The notes: generated by a model not told the origin, from the sequence alone. A DNA stretch of 15,019 bases from an uncultured Clostridium sp. (GCA_900543885.1 UQTA01000078.1:1-15019), one strand, 5' to 3'; counted from the stretch's first letter, positions 7,347 through 13,645 are shown. Program-made: numbers and translations.

Positions 7347-9108
7347 AAAGCCAAAAATGAGCAGAGATAAGAGTATTGAGACATTAAAAAGAGTGCTTGA
7401 TTATATTGCGGCTTATAAATGGGCAGTATGCCTGTCCCTTCTGTTAGCACTTGTAACAGTTGCATTTACCCTTTATATCCCGATTCTTACAGGTAAAGCA
7501 GTAGATGAGATCGTAAGTCAGGGAAATGTAGATTTTGCGGCCCTGATGAATATTATTAAAAAGGTCATAATGGCAATGGCGGTTACAGCCATCAGCCAGT
7601 GGCTTATGAACCATATCAACAACATTATCACTTACAGAGTAGTAAAGGATATCCGTACCAAAGCCTTTGGGCATCTGGAGATCCTTCCTTTAAGCTATAT
7701 TGATTCCCATCCTTCAGGCGACATCATAAGCCGTATTATTGCAGACATCGACCAATTTTCAGAAGGTCTGCTGATGGGCTTTACTCAGTTTTTTACAGGT
7801 CTGATGACTATTTTAGGAACCTTGCTTTTTATGGTTTCTATTAATCCGCTGATCACTCTGGTAGTGGTGATTTTAACACCAATTTCTCTGTTTGTTGCAA
7901 GTTTTATTGCCAAAAAGACCTATGTTATGTTTAAACATCAGTCTGAAACGAGAGGCGAGCTGACTACACTGACAGACGAAATGCTTGGAAACATGAAGGT
8001 TGTTCAGGCCTTTGGCTATCAGAGTGAGGCTCAGGAACGTTTTGAGAAGATCAATAATAAGCTGGCCGGCTACAGCCTGAAAGCTACTTTCTTCTCATCC
8101 ATTACCAATCCAGCCACCCGCTTTGTAAACAGCCTGGTTTATGCAGCAGTTGGCATTACCGGTGCTTATGCTGCCATTCGCGGTTTTATGACAGTTGGAC
8201 AGCTTACCAGCTTTTTAAGCTATGCAAATCAGTATACGAAGCCGTTTAATGAGATTTCCGGCGTTGTAACAGAACTTCAGAATGCGCTTGCCTCAGCAGC
8301 CAGAGTATTTGAACTGATCGATGAAAAAACAATCCTTCAGGATAAGGAAGATGCAGAAGTCCTTAAAGACGTAAAGGGACAGGTAGAGATTGAACATGTA
8401 AACTTCTCTTATATACCGGAAAAGCCTCTGATTGAAGATCTGAACCTTTCTGTAAAGCCAGGCGAGAGAGTGGCAATTGTAGGACCCACCGGCTGCGGAA
8501 AAACGACGGTCATCAATCTGCTTATGCGTTTTTATGATGTTAATTCCGGCTCTATTAAGGTAGATGGAAAAGATATCCGCGATGTCACAAGAAAGAGCCT
8601 TCGTACCAGTTATGGAATGGTGCTTCAAGAGACCTGGTTAAAATCTGGTACGATCCGTGAGAACATCGCCTACGGAAGACCGGAAGCTACAGAGGATGAG
8701 ATCATAAATGCAGCGAAGGAAGCACATGCACACAGCTTTATCATGCGAATGCCTCAGGGGTATGATACAATGATCGGCGAGGACGGTGGAAACCTGTCCC
8801 AGGGCCAGAAACAGCTTTTGTGTATTGCCAGAGTTATGCTCTGTCTGCCGCCAATGCTGATCTTAGATGAGGCAACCTCCTCTATTGATACCCGTACAGA
8901 GATCCGTGTACAGAAAGCCTTTGCAAAAATGATGGAAGGAAGGACCAGTTTTATAGTAGCGCACCGTCTTTCTACTATCCGTGAGGCAGACATGATCCTT
9001 GTGATGCGAGATGGGCATATTGTTGAAAAAGGAAAGCATGAAGAACTTCTTGCAAAGAATGGATTTTATGCTGAAATTTACAACAGCCAGTTTGCTGCTG
9101 TTGGATAA
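7336..9108 (+). CDS. ABC exporter half-transporter, catalytic partner subunit
   Basis: Second half of the heterodimeric exporter, 590 aa. The ATG at 7,336 (MSSKKPKMSRDKSIE) has GGAGG upstream and overlaps the end of the first subunit; a longer in-frame start at 7,282 has no ribosome site. Residues 1-325 form the six-helix membrane domain. ATPase motifs: Walker A GPTGCGKTT (383-391), signature LSQGQ (487-491, diverging from LSGGQ), Walker B LILDE with catalytic Glu512, and switch His543 (VAHRLST). Its divergent signature would face the degenerate Walker motifs of the first subunit. Its intact Walker B and switch His would face the canonical LSGGQ of the first subunit, giving one active and one inactive ATP site. 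A strong terminator follows 18 nt after the stop. Confidence 0.94.
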   Translation: MSSKKPKMSRDKSIETLKRVLDYIAAYKWAVCLSLLLALVTVAFTLYIPILTGKAVDEIVSQGNVDFAALMNIIKKVIMAMAVTAISQWLMNHINNIITYRVVKDIRTKAFGHLEILPLSYIDSHPSGDIISRIIADIDQFSEGLLMGFTQFFTGLMTILGTLLFMVSINPLITLVVVILTPISLFVASFIAKKTYVMFKHQSETRGELTTLTDEMLGNMKVVQAFGYQSEAQERFEKINNKLAGYSLKATFFSSITNPATRFVNSLVYAAVGITGAYAAIRGFMTVGQLTSFLSYANQYTKPFNEISGVVTELQNALASAARVFELIDEKTILQDKEDAEVLKDVKGQVEIEHVNFSYIPEKPLIEDLNLSVKPGERVAIVGPTGCGKTTVINLLMRFYDVNSGSIKVDGKDIRDVTRKSLRTSYGMVLQETWLKSGTIRENIAYGRPEATEDEIINAAKEAHAHSFIMRMPQGYDTMIGEDGGNLSQGQKQLLCIARVMLCLPPMLILDEATSSIDTRTEIRVQKAFAKMMEGRTSFIVAHRLSTIREADMILVMRDGHIVEKGKHEELLAKNGFYAEIYNSQFAAVG

Positions 9109-9126
9109 AAGAAGCGTTAAACTTAT

Positions 9127-9166
9127 AAAGTCAGTCCCTTTTTGAGAAAATAGGGGCTGACTTTTT
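9127..9166 (+). terminator. Terminator of the ABC exporter operon
   Basis: AAAGTCAGTCCCT (9,127-9,139) pairs with AGGGGCTGACTTT (9,152-9,164) with one G-T pair, followed by a run of five T residues. The right arm also contains the -35 of the next promoter. Confidence 0.85.
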
Positions 9167-9185
9167 GCTGTACTCTTTGTATAAT
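9157..9185 (+). promoter_or_regulatory. Promoter of the CNNM/CorC-family gene
   Basis: CTGACT (9,157-9,162), 17 nt, TATAAT (9,180-9,185). The -35 sits in the 3' arm of the preceding terminator. The start would fall near 9,192. Confidence 0.6.
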
Positions 9186-9194
9186 AAAGTCTAA

Positions 9195-9208
9195 ATGATG
9201 ATCATCAT
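9195..9208. repeat. Perfect 14-bp palindrome in the 5' leader
   Basis: ATGATGATCATCAT is its own reverse complement. It begins within a few bases of the predicted transcription start and ends 35 nt before the CNNM/CorC start codon, a position suited to a repressor operator. It is too short and AT-rich to be sure. Confidence 0.35.
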
Positions 9209-9242
9209 ATAGATGACAGCCAAGAAGGAGGAATTTTTAATT

Positions 9243-10586
9243 ATGGAAACCGATCCACAACCGGCCAGTATTTTCACACAGCTTTTTATTCTGCTGGTGC
9301 TTACTCTTGTAAGAGGGTATTTTGCAGGGGCAGAGATGGCTGTGGCTTCTGTAAACAAAAATAAGATCCACAGGTTAAAGGAACAGGGAAACAAAAAAGC
9401 AGCCCTAGTCGAGCACCTGATGGAAGAATCAACAGCGTTTTTATCTGCGATCCAATTAGTCATTACACTGATAGGTTTTTTCTCCAGTGCTGTTGCAGCA
9501 ACAGGGATCGGGGAAATGCTGGCCGTGAAGATGAATGGATGGGGTGTCCCCTGCGGTAAAATTGCGGCAGTGGTTATTGTTGCCCTTGTCCTTGTTTATG
9601 TGAATCTGGTATTTGGGGAACTGATCCCTAAACGGATGGCTGTGCAGAATGCGGAGAAATTCAGTTTATCCTGCATTGGCCTGGTATATGTTATATCCTG
9701 TGGGGTTAAACCTTTTGTAGGGCTTTTAAATGTATCTACCAGTGTGATCTTAAAACTTTTAGGCATGCACCATGAAAATCTGGAAACAGATGTTTCAGAG
9801 GAAGAAATCAAATCTCTTCTGGAAACAGGAAGTGAGACAGGTGTATTTAACGAGATCGAGAAAGAGATGATCACTTCTATTTTCTCATTTGATGATAAAA
9901 AAGCCAAAGAAGTTATGGTGCCAAGACAGGATATGGTAGCGATTGATATTGATGAACCGGTGGATTCTTATTTGGATGATATTTTACAGTCCATGCATTC
10001 TAAAATTCCAGTGTACCAGGAAGATATTGACAATATCATTGGCATCCTTTCAACTAAGGCACTGACCATTGAGGCCAGAAAAAAGTCATTTGAAAATCTG
10101 GATATCCGTTCTCTTTTAACACCTGCTTATTTTGTTCCGGAAAACAGGCGTACAGACGCCCTGTTCAGGGAAATGCAGCAGAAGAAAGAAAAACTGGCAG
10201 TGCTGATTGATGAATACGGCGGTGTATCTGGCATGGTCACATTAGAGGATCTGATCGAGGTGATCGTAGGTGATATTCACGAAGAATATGAAGAGGTTGA
10301 ACCGGAAGTTATTGAACTGGAACCGGGGCATATATACAGCCTTTCCGGCAGTATTGCACTTTCAGATCTGGAAGAAAAATTTCATTTGAATATAGACAGT
10401 GTGTATGATACTTTATCCGGTTATCTTATAGAAGTTCTGGGCTATATTCCTTCAGAAAAGGAACTCCCTCTTACTGTGCCCACCACGGAAGCCGATTATG
10501 AGATCCTGAAAATGGAAGACCGTGTGATCGGCCGCGTGAAAATGACCCTGAAAGAGGTGCAGACATGGGAAAATGGGGATAATTGA
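9243..10586 (+). CDS. CNNM/CorC-type membrane protein with CBS domains (hemolysin family)
   Basis: Member of the DUF21-CBS-CorC_HlyC family, called hemolysin III-like or TlyC-like in older annotation. Characterised relatives (CorC/MpfA) export or regulate Mg2+ and other divalent ions. The product is 447 aa from the ATG at 9,243, which has AAGGAGG 11 nt upstream; the earlier ATG at 9,213 has no ribosome site. Seen: a DUF21 membrane domain (about residues 1-185, with NLVFGELIPKRMA), a linker with SEEEIKSLLETGSETG, two CBS repeats (about 200-325, including MVPRQDM and IDEYGGVSGMVTLEDLIEVIVGDI read as short blocks), and a C-terminal CorC_HlyC domain (about 345-430). Complete and monocistronic, with its own promoter and terminator. 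Confidence 0.92.
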   Translation: METDPQPASIFTQLFILLVLTLVRGYFAGAEMAVASVNKNKIHRLKEQGNKKAALVEHLMEESTAFLSAIQLVITLIGFFSSAVAATGIGEMLAVKMNGWGVPCGKIAAVVIVALVLVYVNLVFGELIPKRMAVQNAEKFSLSCIGLVYVISCGVKPFVGLLNVSTSVILKLLGMHHENLETDVSEEEIKSLLETGSETGVFNEIEKEMITSIFSFDDKKAKEVMVPRQDMVAIDIDEPVDSYLDDILQSMHSKIPVYQEDIDNIIGILSTKALTIEARKKSFENLDIRSLLTPAYFVPENRRTDALFREMQQKKEKLAVLIDEYGGVSGMVTLEDLIEVIVGDIHEEYEEVEPEVIELEPGHIYSLSGSIALSDLEEKFHLNIDSVYDTLSGYLIEVLGYIPSEKELPLTVPTTEADYEILKMEDRVIGRVKMTLKEVQTWENGDN

Positions 10587-10598
10587 AAGCAGGAAAAT

Positions 10599-10646
10599 AA
10601 GTTCCTCTGGATTTTTGCTTAGCAGAAATTCAGGGGAACTTCTTTA
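10599..10646 (+). terminator. Terminator after the CNNM/CorC-family gene
   Basis: AAGTTCCTCTG (10,599-10,609) pairs with CAGGGGAACTT (10,631-10,641) with one wobble. The inner bases also pair partly (GATTTTTGC with AGAAATTC). The T tract after it is weak (CTTTA). The right edge coincides with the start of a mobile-element scrap. Confidence 0.6.
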
Positions 10647-10683
10647 TGCCTGCTGTTTGGAGTGCCTTTGCCGCCGCTTTACT
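10638..10683 (-). pseudogene. Fragment of a relaxase C-terminal region
   Basis: On the minus strand this stretch encodes AAAKALQTAGIKK. The relaxase C-terminal region at 13,831-13,876 encodes AAAKSLQMAGIKK, and the DNA matches at about 36 of 44 positions, including the blocks CTTCTTTATGCCTGC and CTTTGCCGCCGCTT. It is a roughly 45-bp relic of a second, related element. The enclosing 72-codon open frame (10,630-10,848) has no ribosome site and no other recognisable content, so I do not call it a gene. Confidence 0.6.
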
Positions 10684-10708
10684 TATCTTCAAAAGTTGAA
10701 GATATTTT
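10684..10708 (+). terminator. Short AT-rich hairpin, possible weak terminator
   Basis: TATCTTCAA (10,684-10,692) pairs perfectly with TTGAAGATA (10,696-10,704) around AAG and is followed by TTTT. It lies in the decayed mobile-element stretch, so it is probably a relic. Confidence 0.35.
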
Positions 10709-10765
10709 ACAAGATTTATTTCCATTAGCGCAGTAGAATAATAGGCGGAAAGGAGCGAAGCCAAC

Positions 10766-10840
10766 ATGAAAAAAGAAACAAGAAAAAATATACGGATATG
10801 TAGCAATTGCTTACCTTCTAGCCGGAAAATGAACAGTGAT
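10766..10840 (+). pseudogene. 5' scrap of a probable serine recombinase
   Basis: AAAGGAG is followed after 10 nt by an ATG at 10,766 and MKKETRK. One base later, in the shifted frame, the DNA reads IYGYV, the first beta strand of resolvase/invertase N-terminal domains (usually K-x-YGYVRVS). The similarity then ends and both frames close quickly. The active-site Ser region and everything after it are gone. I infer a frameshifted, 3'-deleted resolvase remnant; the match is short, so confidence is limited. Confidence 0.4.
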
Positions 10841-10846
10841 AAAGTC

Positions 10847-10890
10847 AAAGCACCAACGAAAAGAGAAATATTTTTCCGAAGGTGCTTTTT
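10847..10890. terminator. Hairpin terminator between mobile-element scraps and the Uma2 gene
   Basis: AAAGCACC (10,847-10,854) pairs with GGTGCTTT (10,881-10,888) and is followed by T residues on the plus strand. It also lies 18 nt beyond the stop of the convergent Uma2 gene, where the U tract is poor. Its 5' arm shares GCACC-N-ACGAAAAGA with the terminator at 12,480-12,544. Confidence 0.55.
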
Positions 10891-10908
10891 GGTTATGTCT
10901 TAGAAGAA

Positions 10909-11451
10909 TTATAACAAATTTTTTATACAGATGCTTAAACCTGAGTAAATTCCTACTGGAATATCGGAATCAAATGTATACATAACAGGTGCTACGTCAT
11001 CCTCATAATAGTAAACAACGACACGTTCTTTAATTGGATCAACAATCCAATATTCCCGTACACCATTCTGGGAGTATATTCCGTTTTTGATTCCATAGTC
11101 AAGTTTGCGGCTGGACGGGGAAACAACCTCAAAGATCAGATCAGGAGCGCCACAGCAGCCACGATCAGTCAGCTTATTAGGATCACAAATTACGGAAATG
11201 TCAGGTTCTACCCAGTCCTTATCATCGGCATCAAGATTCACAGCAAATGGAGAGGGGTAAACTTCACAGTTTCCGTTATGATCTGCAATGTAGTTCCCTA
11301 TGATTCGGCAGATGGAAGCAACAATTTTTTGATGAATCCGACTAGGTGGAGCCATATCATAAAGTTTTCCATCAATCAGTTCAGCACGTTCACCTTCTGG
11401 AAGATTCCAGTAGTCTTTTGATGTATAATGATCGCTTTGCAGTAATGGCAT
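10909..11451 (-). CDS. Uma2-family protein (DUF820, PD-(D/E)XK nuclease fold)
   Basis: A 180-aa Uma2/DUF820 protein. The family has a restriction-endonuclease-like fold, but its biological role is not established; it is often multi-copy and mobile. Seen: ERAELIDGKLYDM (about 21-33), the helix AxxHQxIVA with Arg38/His40, EPDISVIC with Asp84, PDLIFEVVSPSS with Glu108, Asp118 and Lys122, and the conserved GVREYWIVDP (130-139). The likely metal-binding set Asp84-Glu108 with a displaced Lys is intact, so the enzyme core looks complete. AAAGGAA precedes the ATG and a good sigma-A promoter lies 35-63 bp upstream. It stands alone between mobile-element scars, consistent with an accessory gene. It may be a nuclease or an inactive binding protein. 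Confidence 0.88.
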   Translation of the reverse strand: MPLLQSDHYTSKDYWNLPEGERAELIDGKLYDMAPPSRIHQKIVASICRIIGNYIADHNGNCEVYPSPFAVNLDADDKDWVEPDISVICDPNKLTDRGCCGAPDLIFEVVSPSSRKLDYGIKNGIYSQNGVREYWIVDPIKERVVVYYYEDDVAPVMYTFDSDIPVGIYSGLSICIKNLL

Positions 11452-11485
11452 AAGTTATGTTCCTTTCTGTAGCATTTATATCTAT

Positions 11486-11514
11486 ATTATAGGCGACAAA
11501 TAAAGTGAAAGCAA
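11486..11514 (-). promoter_or_regulatory. Promoter of the Uma2-family gene
   Basis: On the minus strand TTGCTT (11,509-11,514), 17 nt, TATAAT (11,486-11,491). The start would be near 11,479, giving a leader of about 28 nt with AAAGGAA before the ATG. Confidence 0.7.
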
Positions 11515-11528
11515 GGTATAAAAAGATA

Positions 11529-11557
11529 TTAATACGAACATATGTTTGATTTATAAT
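11529..11557 (+). promoter_or_regulatory. Plus-strand promoter overlapped by a LexA-like box
   Basis: TTAATA (11,529-11,534), 17 nt, TATAAT (11,552-11,557). The spacer holds CGAACATATGTTTG (11,535-11,548), which fits the Gram-positive LexA/DinR consensus CGAAC-RNRY-GTTYC at 13 of 14 positions. Binding there would block the promoter. RNA would begin near 11,564 and run into the hairpin cluster and the dead integrase. The box is also 20 bp upstream of the divergent Uma2 -35, so it is less likely to repress Uma2. Confidence 0.5.
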
Positions 11558-11563
11558 AAAAAT

Positions 11564-11601
11564 ACAAACAAAAAAAGAACCGATGCTGCCAACACCGGTT
11601 C
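11564..11601 (-). terminator. Minus-strand terminator hairpin upstream of the integrase relic
   Basis: Read on the minus strand, GAACCGGTG pairs with CATCGGTTC (one wobble) around a 7-nt loop and is followed by seven T residues. On the plus strand the hairpin is flanked by A residues, so it would not terminate. It would stop leftward transcription before the Uma2 gene, and on the plus strand it forms the first stem of the leader. Confidence 0.65.
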
Positions 11602-11655
11602 AAAAAAGATCAGTACTACCAACACCGAGCAGTTAAACTGTACAGACGAATCTGT
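11586..11655 (+). repeat. Hairpin and direct-repeat cluster in the integrase leader
   Basis: CTGCCAACACCG (11,586-11,597) is repeated as CTACCAACACCG (11,616-11,627), 30 bp apart. Two short stems follow: CAGTT-A-AACTG (11,630-11,640) and ACAGA-CGAA-TCTGT (11,642-11,655). With the stem at 11,577-11,601 this gives three hairpins in 80 bp directly after the LexA-overlapped promoter. It could be a structured leader RNA or a set of protein sites for the element. No open reading frame of note covers it. The rest of 11,656-11,777 is AT-rich with a GGGG-N4-CCCC inverted repeat near 11,705 and nothing else I recognise. Confidence 0.45.
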
Positions 11656-11777
11656 CCTATGTTCACACAAGCCATAGTATAGAAGAAATTTACTTCAAAG
11701 TATAGGGGGATTCCCCAACAGTTTTACAAGTTAGTTACTATATATCAAAGAGCATTGAATTGCAGAAATTTTGTAGT

Positions 11778-11805
11778 TTCAAATTCGCAGAACTTATGAT
11801 ATAAT
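11778..11805 (+). promoter_or_regulatory. Promoter of the integrase relic
   Basis: TTCAAA (11,778-11,783), 16 nt, TATAAT (11,800-11,805), with start near 11,812. It precedes an AAAGGAG ribosome site at 11,843-11,849. Confidence 0.5.
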
Positions 11806-11857
11806 GACAAGCTGTATCGAACTCTTTATGCTTACACAGCAGAAAGGAGTTGATTTT

Positions 11858-12147
11858 ACGGGCAAAGATTTAGAGAGTGGAGGATAGGCGAACTGACAAA
11901 AAACTCGGCTTATGATGCAGCATTATTTAAGTTATGTGATAAAGCTGATATTCGTAGATTCTCGATGCATGTATTAAGACACACAATGGCTACAAGGTGT
12001 ATTGAAGGAAATATGCATCCTAAAACTTTGCAAGTAATATTAGGGCATTTTAATGTAGGAATCACCATGAATCTATATGTTCATGTGACAGAAGATGAAA
12101 AGCAAAAAGAAATGGGTATCATTTCTGATGCACTGAATGTTGACTAA
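11858..12147 (+). pseudogene. Tyrosine integrase, internally deleted
   Basis: Remnant of a phage/ICE-type tyrosine recombinase. AAAGGAG (11,843-11,849), 8 nt, then ACG GGC AAA GAT TTA encodes (M)GKDL, the usual first residues of integrases of this group, with the ATG start apparently mutated to ACG. That frame closes at 11,885-11,887. Another frame then carries the catalytic C-terminus from about NSAYDAALFKLCDKADI to the stop at 12,145-12,147. It includes the HVLRH box (His-x-x-Arg), LGH, and the nucleophile Tyr in MNLYVHV. The SAM-like and core-binding domains and the first catalytic Arg are deleted, roughly 280 codons by comparison with full-length relatives of about 380-400 aa. It cannot recombine DNA. 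Confidence 0.8.
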
Positions 12148-12185
12148 AATTGATACACTAATTGGTACACCAATTTATACAAGGT
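12148..12185. repeat. Inverted repeat just after the integrase, candidate attachment-site arm
   Basis: AATTGG-TACA-CCAATT (12,158-12,173 approximately) sits in a wider imperfect dyad that runs from TTGATACAC to TATACAA. It starts within 15 bp of the integrase stop, where many integrases place their attachment site. No second copy was found elsewhere in the window, so the role is a guess. Confidence 0.3.
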
Positions 12186-12379
12186 GGCTGAAAAGCCCAT
12201 AAAATAAAGGTTTTTAGGAAAGGAAAAAATATTATGAAATTAGAAATAGTAATTTGTCTATTTTCGCATTCACCTCTATAAGAACGGAGTTCAACGGTTA
12301 TATCATCATCGTTATCTTCTATATCTCTATGTCCAAACAACCTGCAAAGTAATTGTTTTACTTCATAAAAAGTTGCCAT
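12158..12379 (-). CDS. Small hypothetical protein, possibly a partial gene
   Basis: Up to 73 aa from ATG 12,379. The first 43 residues (starting MATFYEVKQLLCRLFGHRD) look like real coding sequence. They resemble in outline small phage/ICE proteins with a CxLFGH motif followed by a Cys-containing tail, such as DUF1660-type proteins. The tail after GECENRQI turns hydrophobic and runs through the integrase-flanking repeat, so the native 3' end may be lost. AGCAGG lies 11 nt upstream and an extended -10 promoter about 30-38 nt upstream of the start, so expression is plausible. The window from 12,186 to 12,480 is otherwise AT-rich and shows no other gene. Confidence 0.35.
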   Translation of the reverse strand: MATFYEVKQLLCRLFGHRDIEDNDDDITVELRSYRGECENRQITISNFIIFFPFLKTFILWAFQPPCINWCTN

Positions 12380-12408
12380 ATATTTATTCACCTGCTTTCT
12401 AAATACAA

Positions 12409-12417
12409 ATTATATCA
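12409..12417 (-). promoter_or_regulatory. Extended -10 promoter of the small minus-strand gene
   Basis: On the minus strand TGATATAAT is a perfect extended -10 (TG-N-TATAAT). No good -35 is seen 17 nt upstream, which is tolerable for this class. Confidence 0.45.
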
Positions 12418-12488
12418 TGTCTATCCAAACAAATCTATATTTCACATATCACTTTTCACGTTGTAGAACAATCAAAACTGCACCTACG

Positions 12489-12544
12489 AAAAGACGGGGC
12501 GCGGTGGCTATTCGTTAGCTGCCGCATCCCGTCTTTTCTTTTTG
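12489..12544. terminator. Long bidirectional terminator at the end of the nuclease operon
   Basis: AAAAGACGGG (12,489-12,498) pairs with CCCGTCTTTT (12,528-12,537). Inside it GCGGTGGCTA pairs with TAGCTGCCGC with wobbles, giving a stem of about 20 bp. T-rich tracts flank it on the plus strand (TTTTCTTTTT) and more weakly on the minus strand. It lies directly after the stop of the DUF1016 gene, so on the minus strand it ends that transcript. Confidence 0.85.
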
Positions 12545-13573
12545 TTATTCTTTTTCCGAATTGTGCCATTCATTCAAAACAGCTTCTACCTGTGCGATTA
12601 GCTGTTCCTTATTTGGAATATAAGAAACATAGCGAGAAGCAAAGATATTGTTGGATAGACCACCGAGAGCATATTCAGCAGCTATACTGTCTTTATCTGT
12701 ACAAAGGATAATACCGATTGGTGGATTATCATGTTCGTCATTCACTTCTGCGGCGTAGTAGTTCAGATACATATTAAGCTGTCCGGCAGCTTCCGGCGTG
12801 AGTTTGGTTGTCTTTAATTCAATCAGCACATATGCCCGGAGAATTTTATTGTAGAAAACCATATCCACATAGTAGTGGGTATTGTTCAATGTAATGCGCT
12901 GTTGCGTTCCTACAAACATAAAACCACGCCCTAATTCCAACAGGAATTTTTCTATTTGTGCGACCAGTGCTTTTTCAAGGTCACTTTCAAGCATGGGCTT
13001 GTTTTCTGGCACACCCAGAAATTCAAACACATACGGGTCTTTGATAATATCTAATGGGGTAGACATTTCAATTCCCTTTTCTGCGAGAGCAAGAACGGTT
13101 TCCTTATTCGTTTTTCCCTCTGACAGTAACAAGCGTTCGTAGAGAGAAGTGGAAATCTGCCGCTTTAATTCGCGTATCGACCACCCGGAGTTAATAGTTT
13201 CCTTTTCATAAAAACTGCGTTTGTCCGGGTCTGAAATTGTCAACAGCTCACAGTAATGCGACCATGACAATTTAACAGACACTGTCTGTTGAATTTGATA
13301 GCTCTGATAGAAGCGTCGCATAAATTGGAGATTAGAAACAGAAAAACCTTTTCCAAATTCTTTTGTCAGTTCCTTAGAAAGCTCCTTTAGGGTCTGCTTT
13401 CCATAATCTGCCCGGTCTTTATTTTCCTGTTCATGCTCAACAATAATCTTTCCTACATTCCAGTAGGTAGACAACAATTCAGTATTTACTTGCACCGCCA
13501 CGCGCTGACGTGCATTTAATAACAATTCTCTGATTTCATTCATCATAGAATTAGTATGTGTCAAATCACTCAA
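12545..13573 (-). CDS. DUF1016/YhcG-type PDDEXK nuclease domain protein
   Basis: 342 aa from a TTG start at 13,573, which has AAAGGGG 8 nt upstream. A frame extension to 13,603 and an internal ATG-ATG (MMNEI) are less likely starts. Seen: the N-terminal DUF1016 region (ARQRVAVQVNTELLSTYWNVGKII, about residues 21-43, then YGKQTLKELSKELTKEFGKGFS and SNLQFMRRFYQ) and the C-terminal nuclease domain. The nuclease domain has the predicted catalytic set Asp237 (YVDMVFY), Glu252 and Lys254 (IELKT), followed by AGQLNMYLNYY. Family members are predicted Holliday-junction-like nucleases of unsettled role, frequent on mobile elements. It reads in the same direction as the relaxase, with its own promoter, and is intact while the mobility genes around it are broken. 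Confidence 0.9.
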   Translation of the reverse strand: MSDLTHTNSMMNEIRELLLNARQRVAVQVNTELLSTYWNVGKIIVEHEQENKDRADYGKQTLKELSKELTKEFGKGFSVSNLQFMRRFYQSYQIQQTVSVKLSWSHYCELLTISDPDKRSFYEKETINSGWSIRELKRQISTSLYERLLLSEGKTNKETVLALAEKGIEMSTPLDIIKDPYVFEFLGVPENKPMLESDLEKALVAQIEKFLLELGRGFMFVGTQQRITLNNTHYYVDMVFYNKILRAYVLIELKTTKLTPEAAGQLNMYLNYYAAEVNDEHDNPPIGIILCTDKDSIAAEYALGGLSNNIFASRYVSYIPNKEQLIAQVEAVLNEWHNSEKE

Positions 13574-13605
13574 TTTTAATGCCCCTTTCAAGGTAGAGTA
13601 CAATC

Positions 13606-13634
13606 AGTATAACATAAAAATTCTTCCGTTTCCA
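13606..13634 (-). promoter_or_regulatory. Promoter of the DUF1016 nuclease gene
   Basis: On the minus strand TGGAAA (13,629-13,634), 17 nt, TATACT (13,606-13,611). It lies between the relaxase stop at 13,646 and the nuclease start, so the nuclease need not depend on relaxase transcription. Confidence 0.5.
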
Positions 13635-13645
13635 TATTGATAAAG

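Noticed and set aside
10630..10848. 72-aa minus-strand gene
   Set aside because: Only the last 17 or so residues resemble anything (the relaxase tail). There is no ribosome site, and its 5' part is antisense to the recombinase scrap.
11577..11655. CRISPR array
   Set aside because: Only two imperfect 12-bp repeats occur, with no further units and no cas genes.
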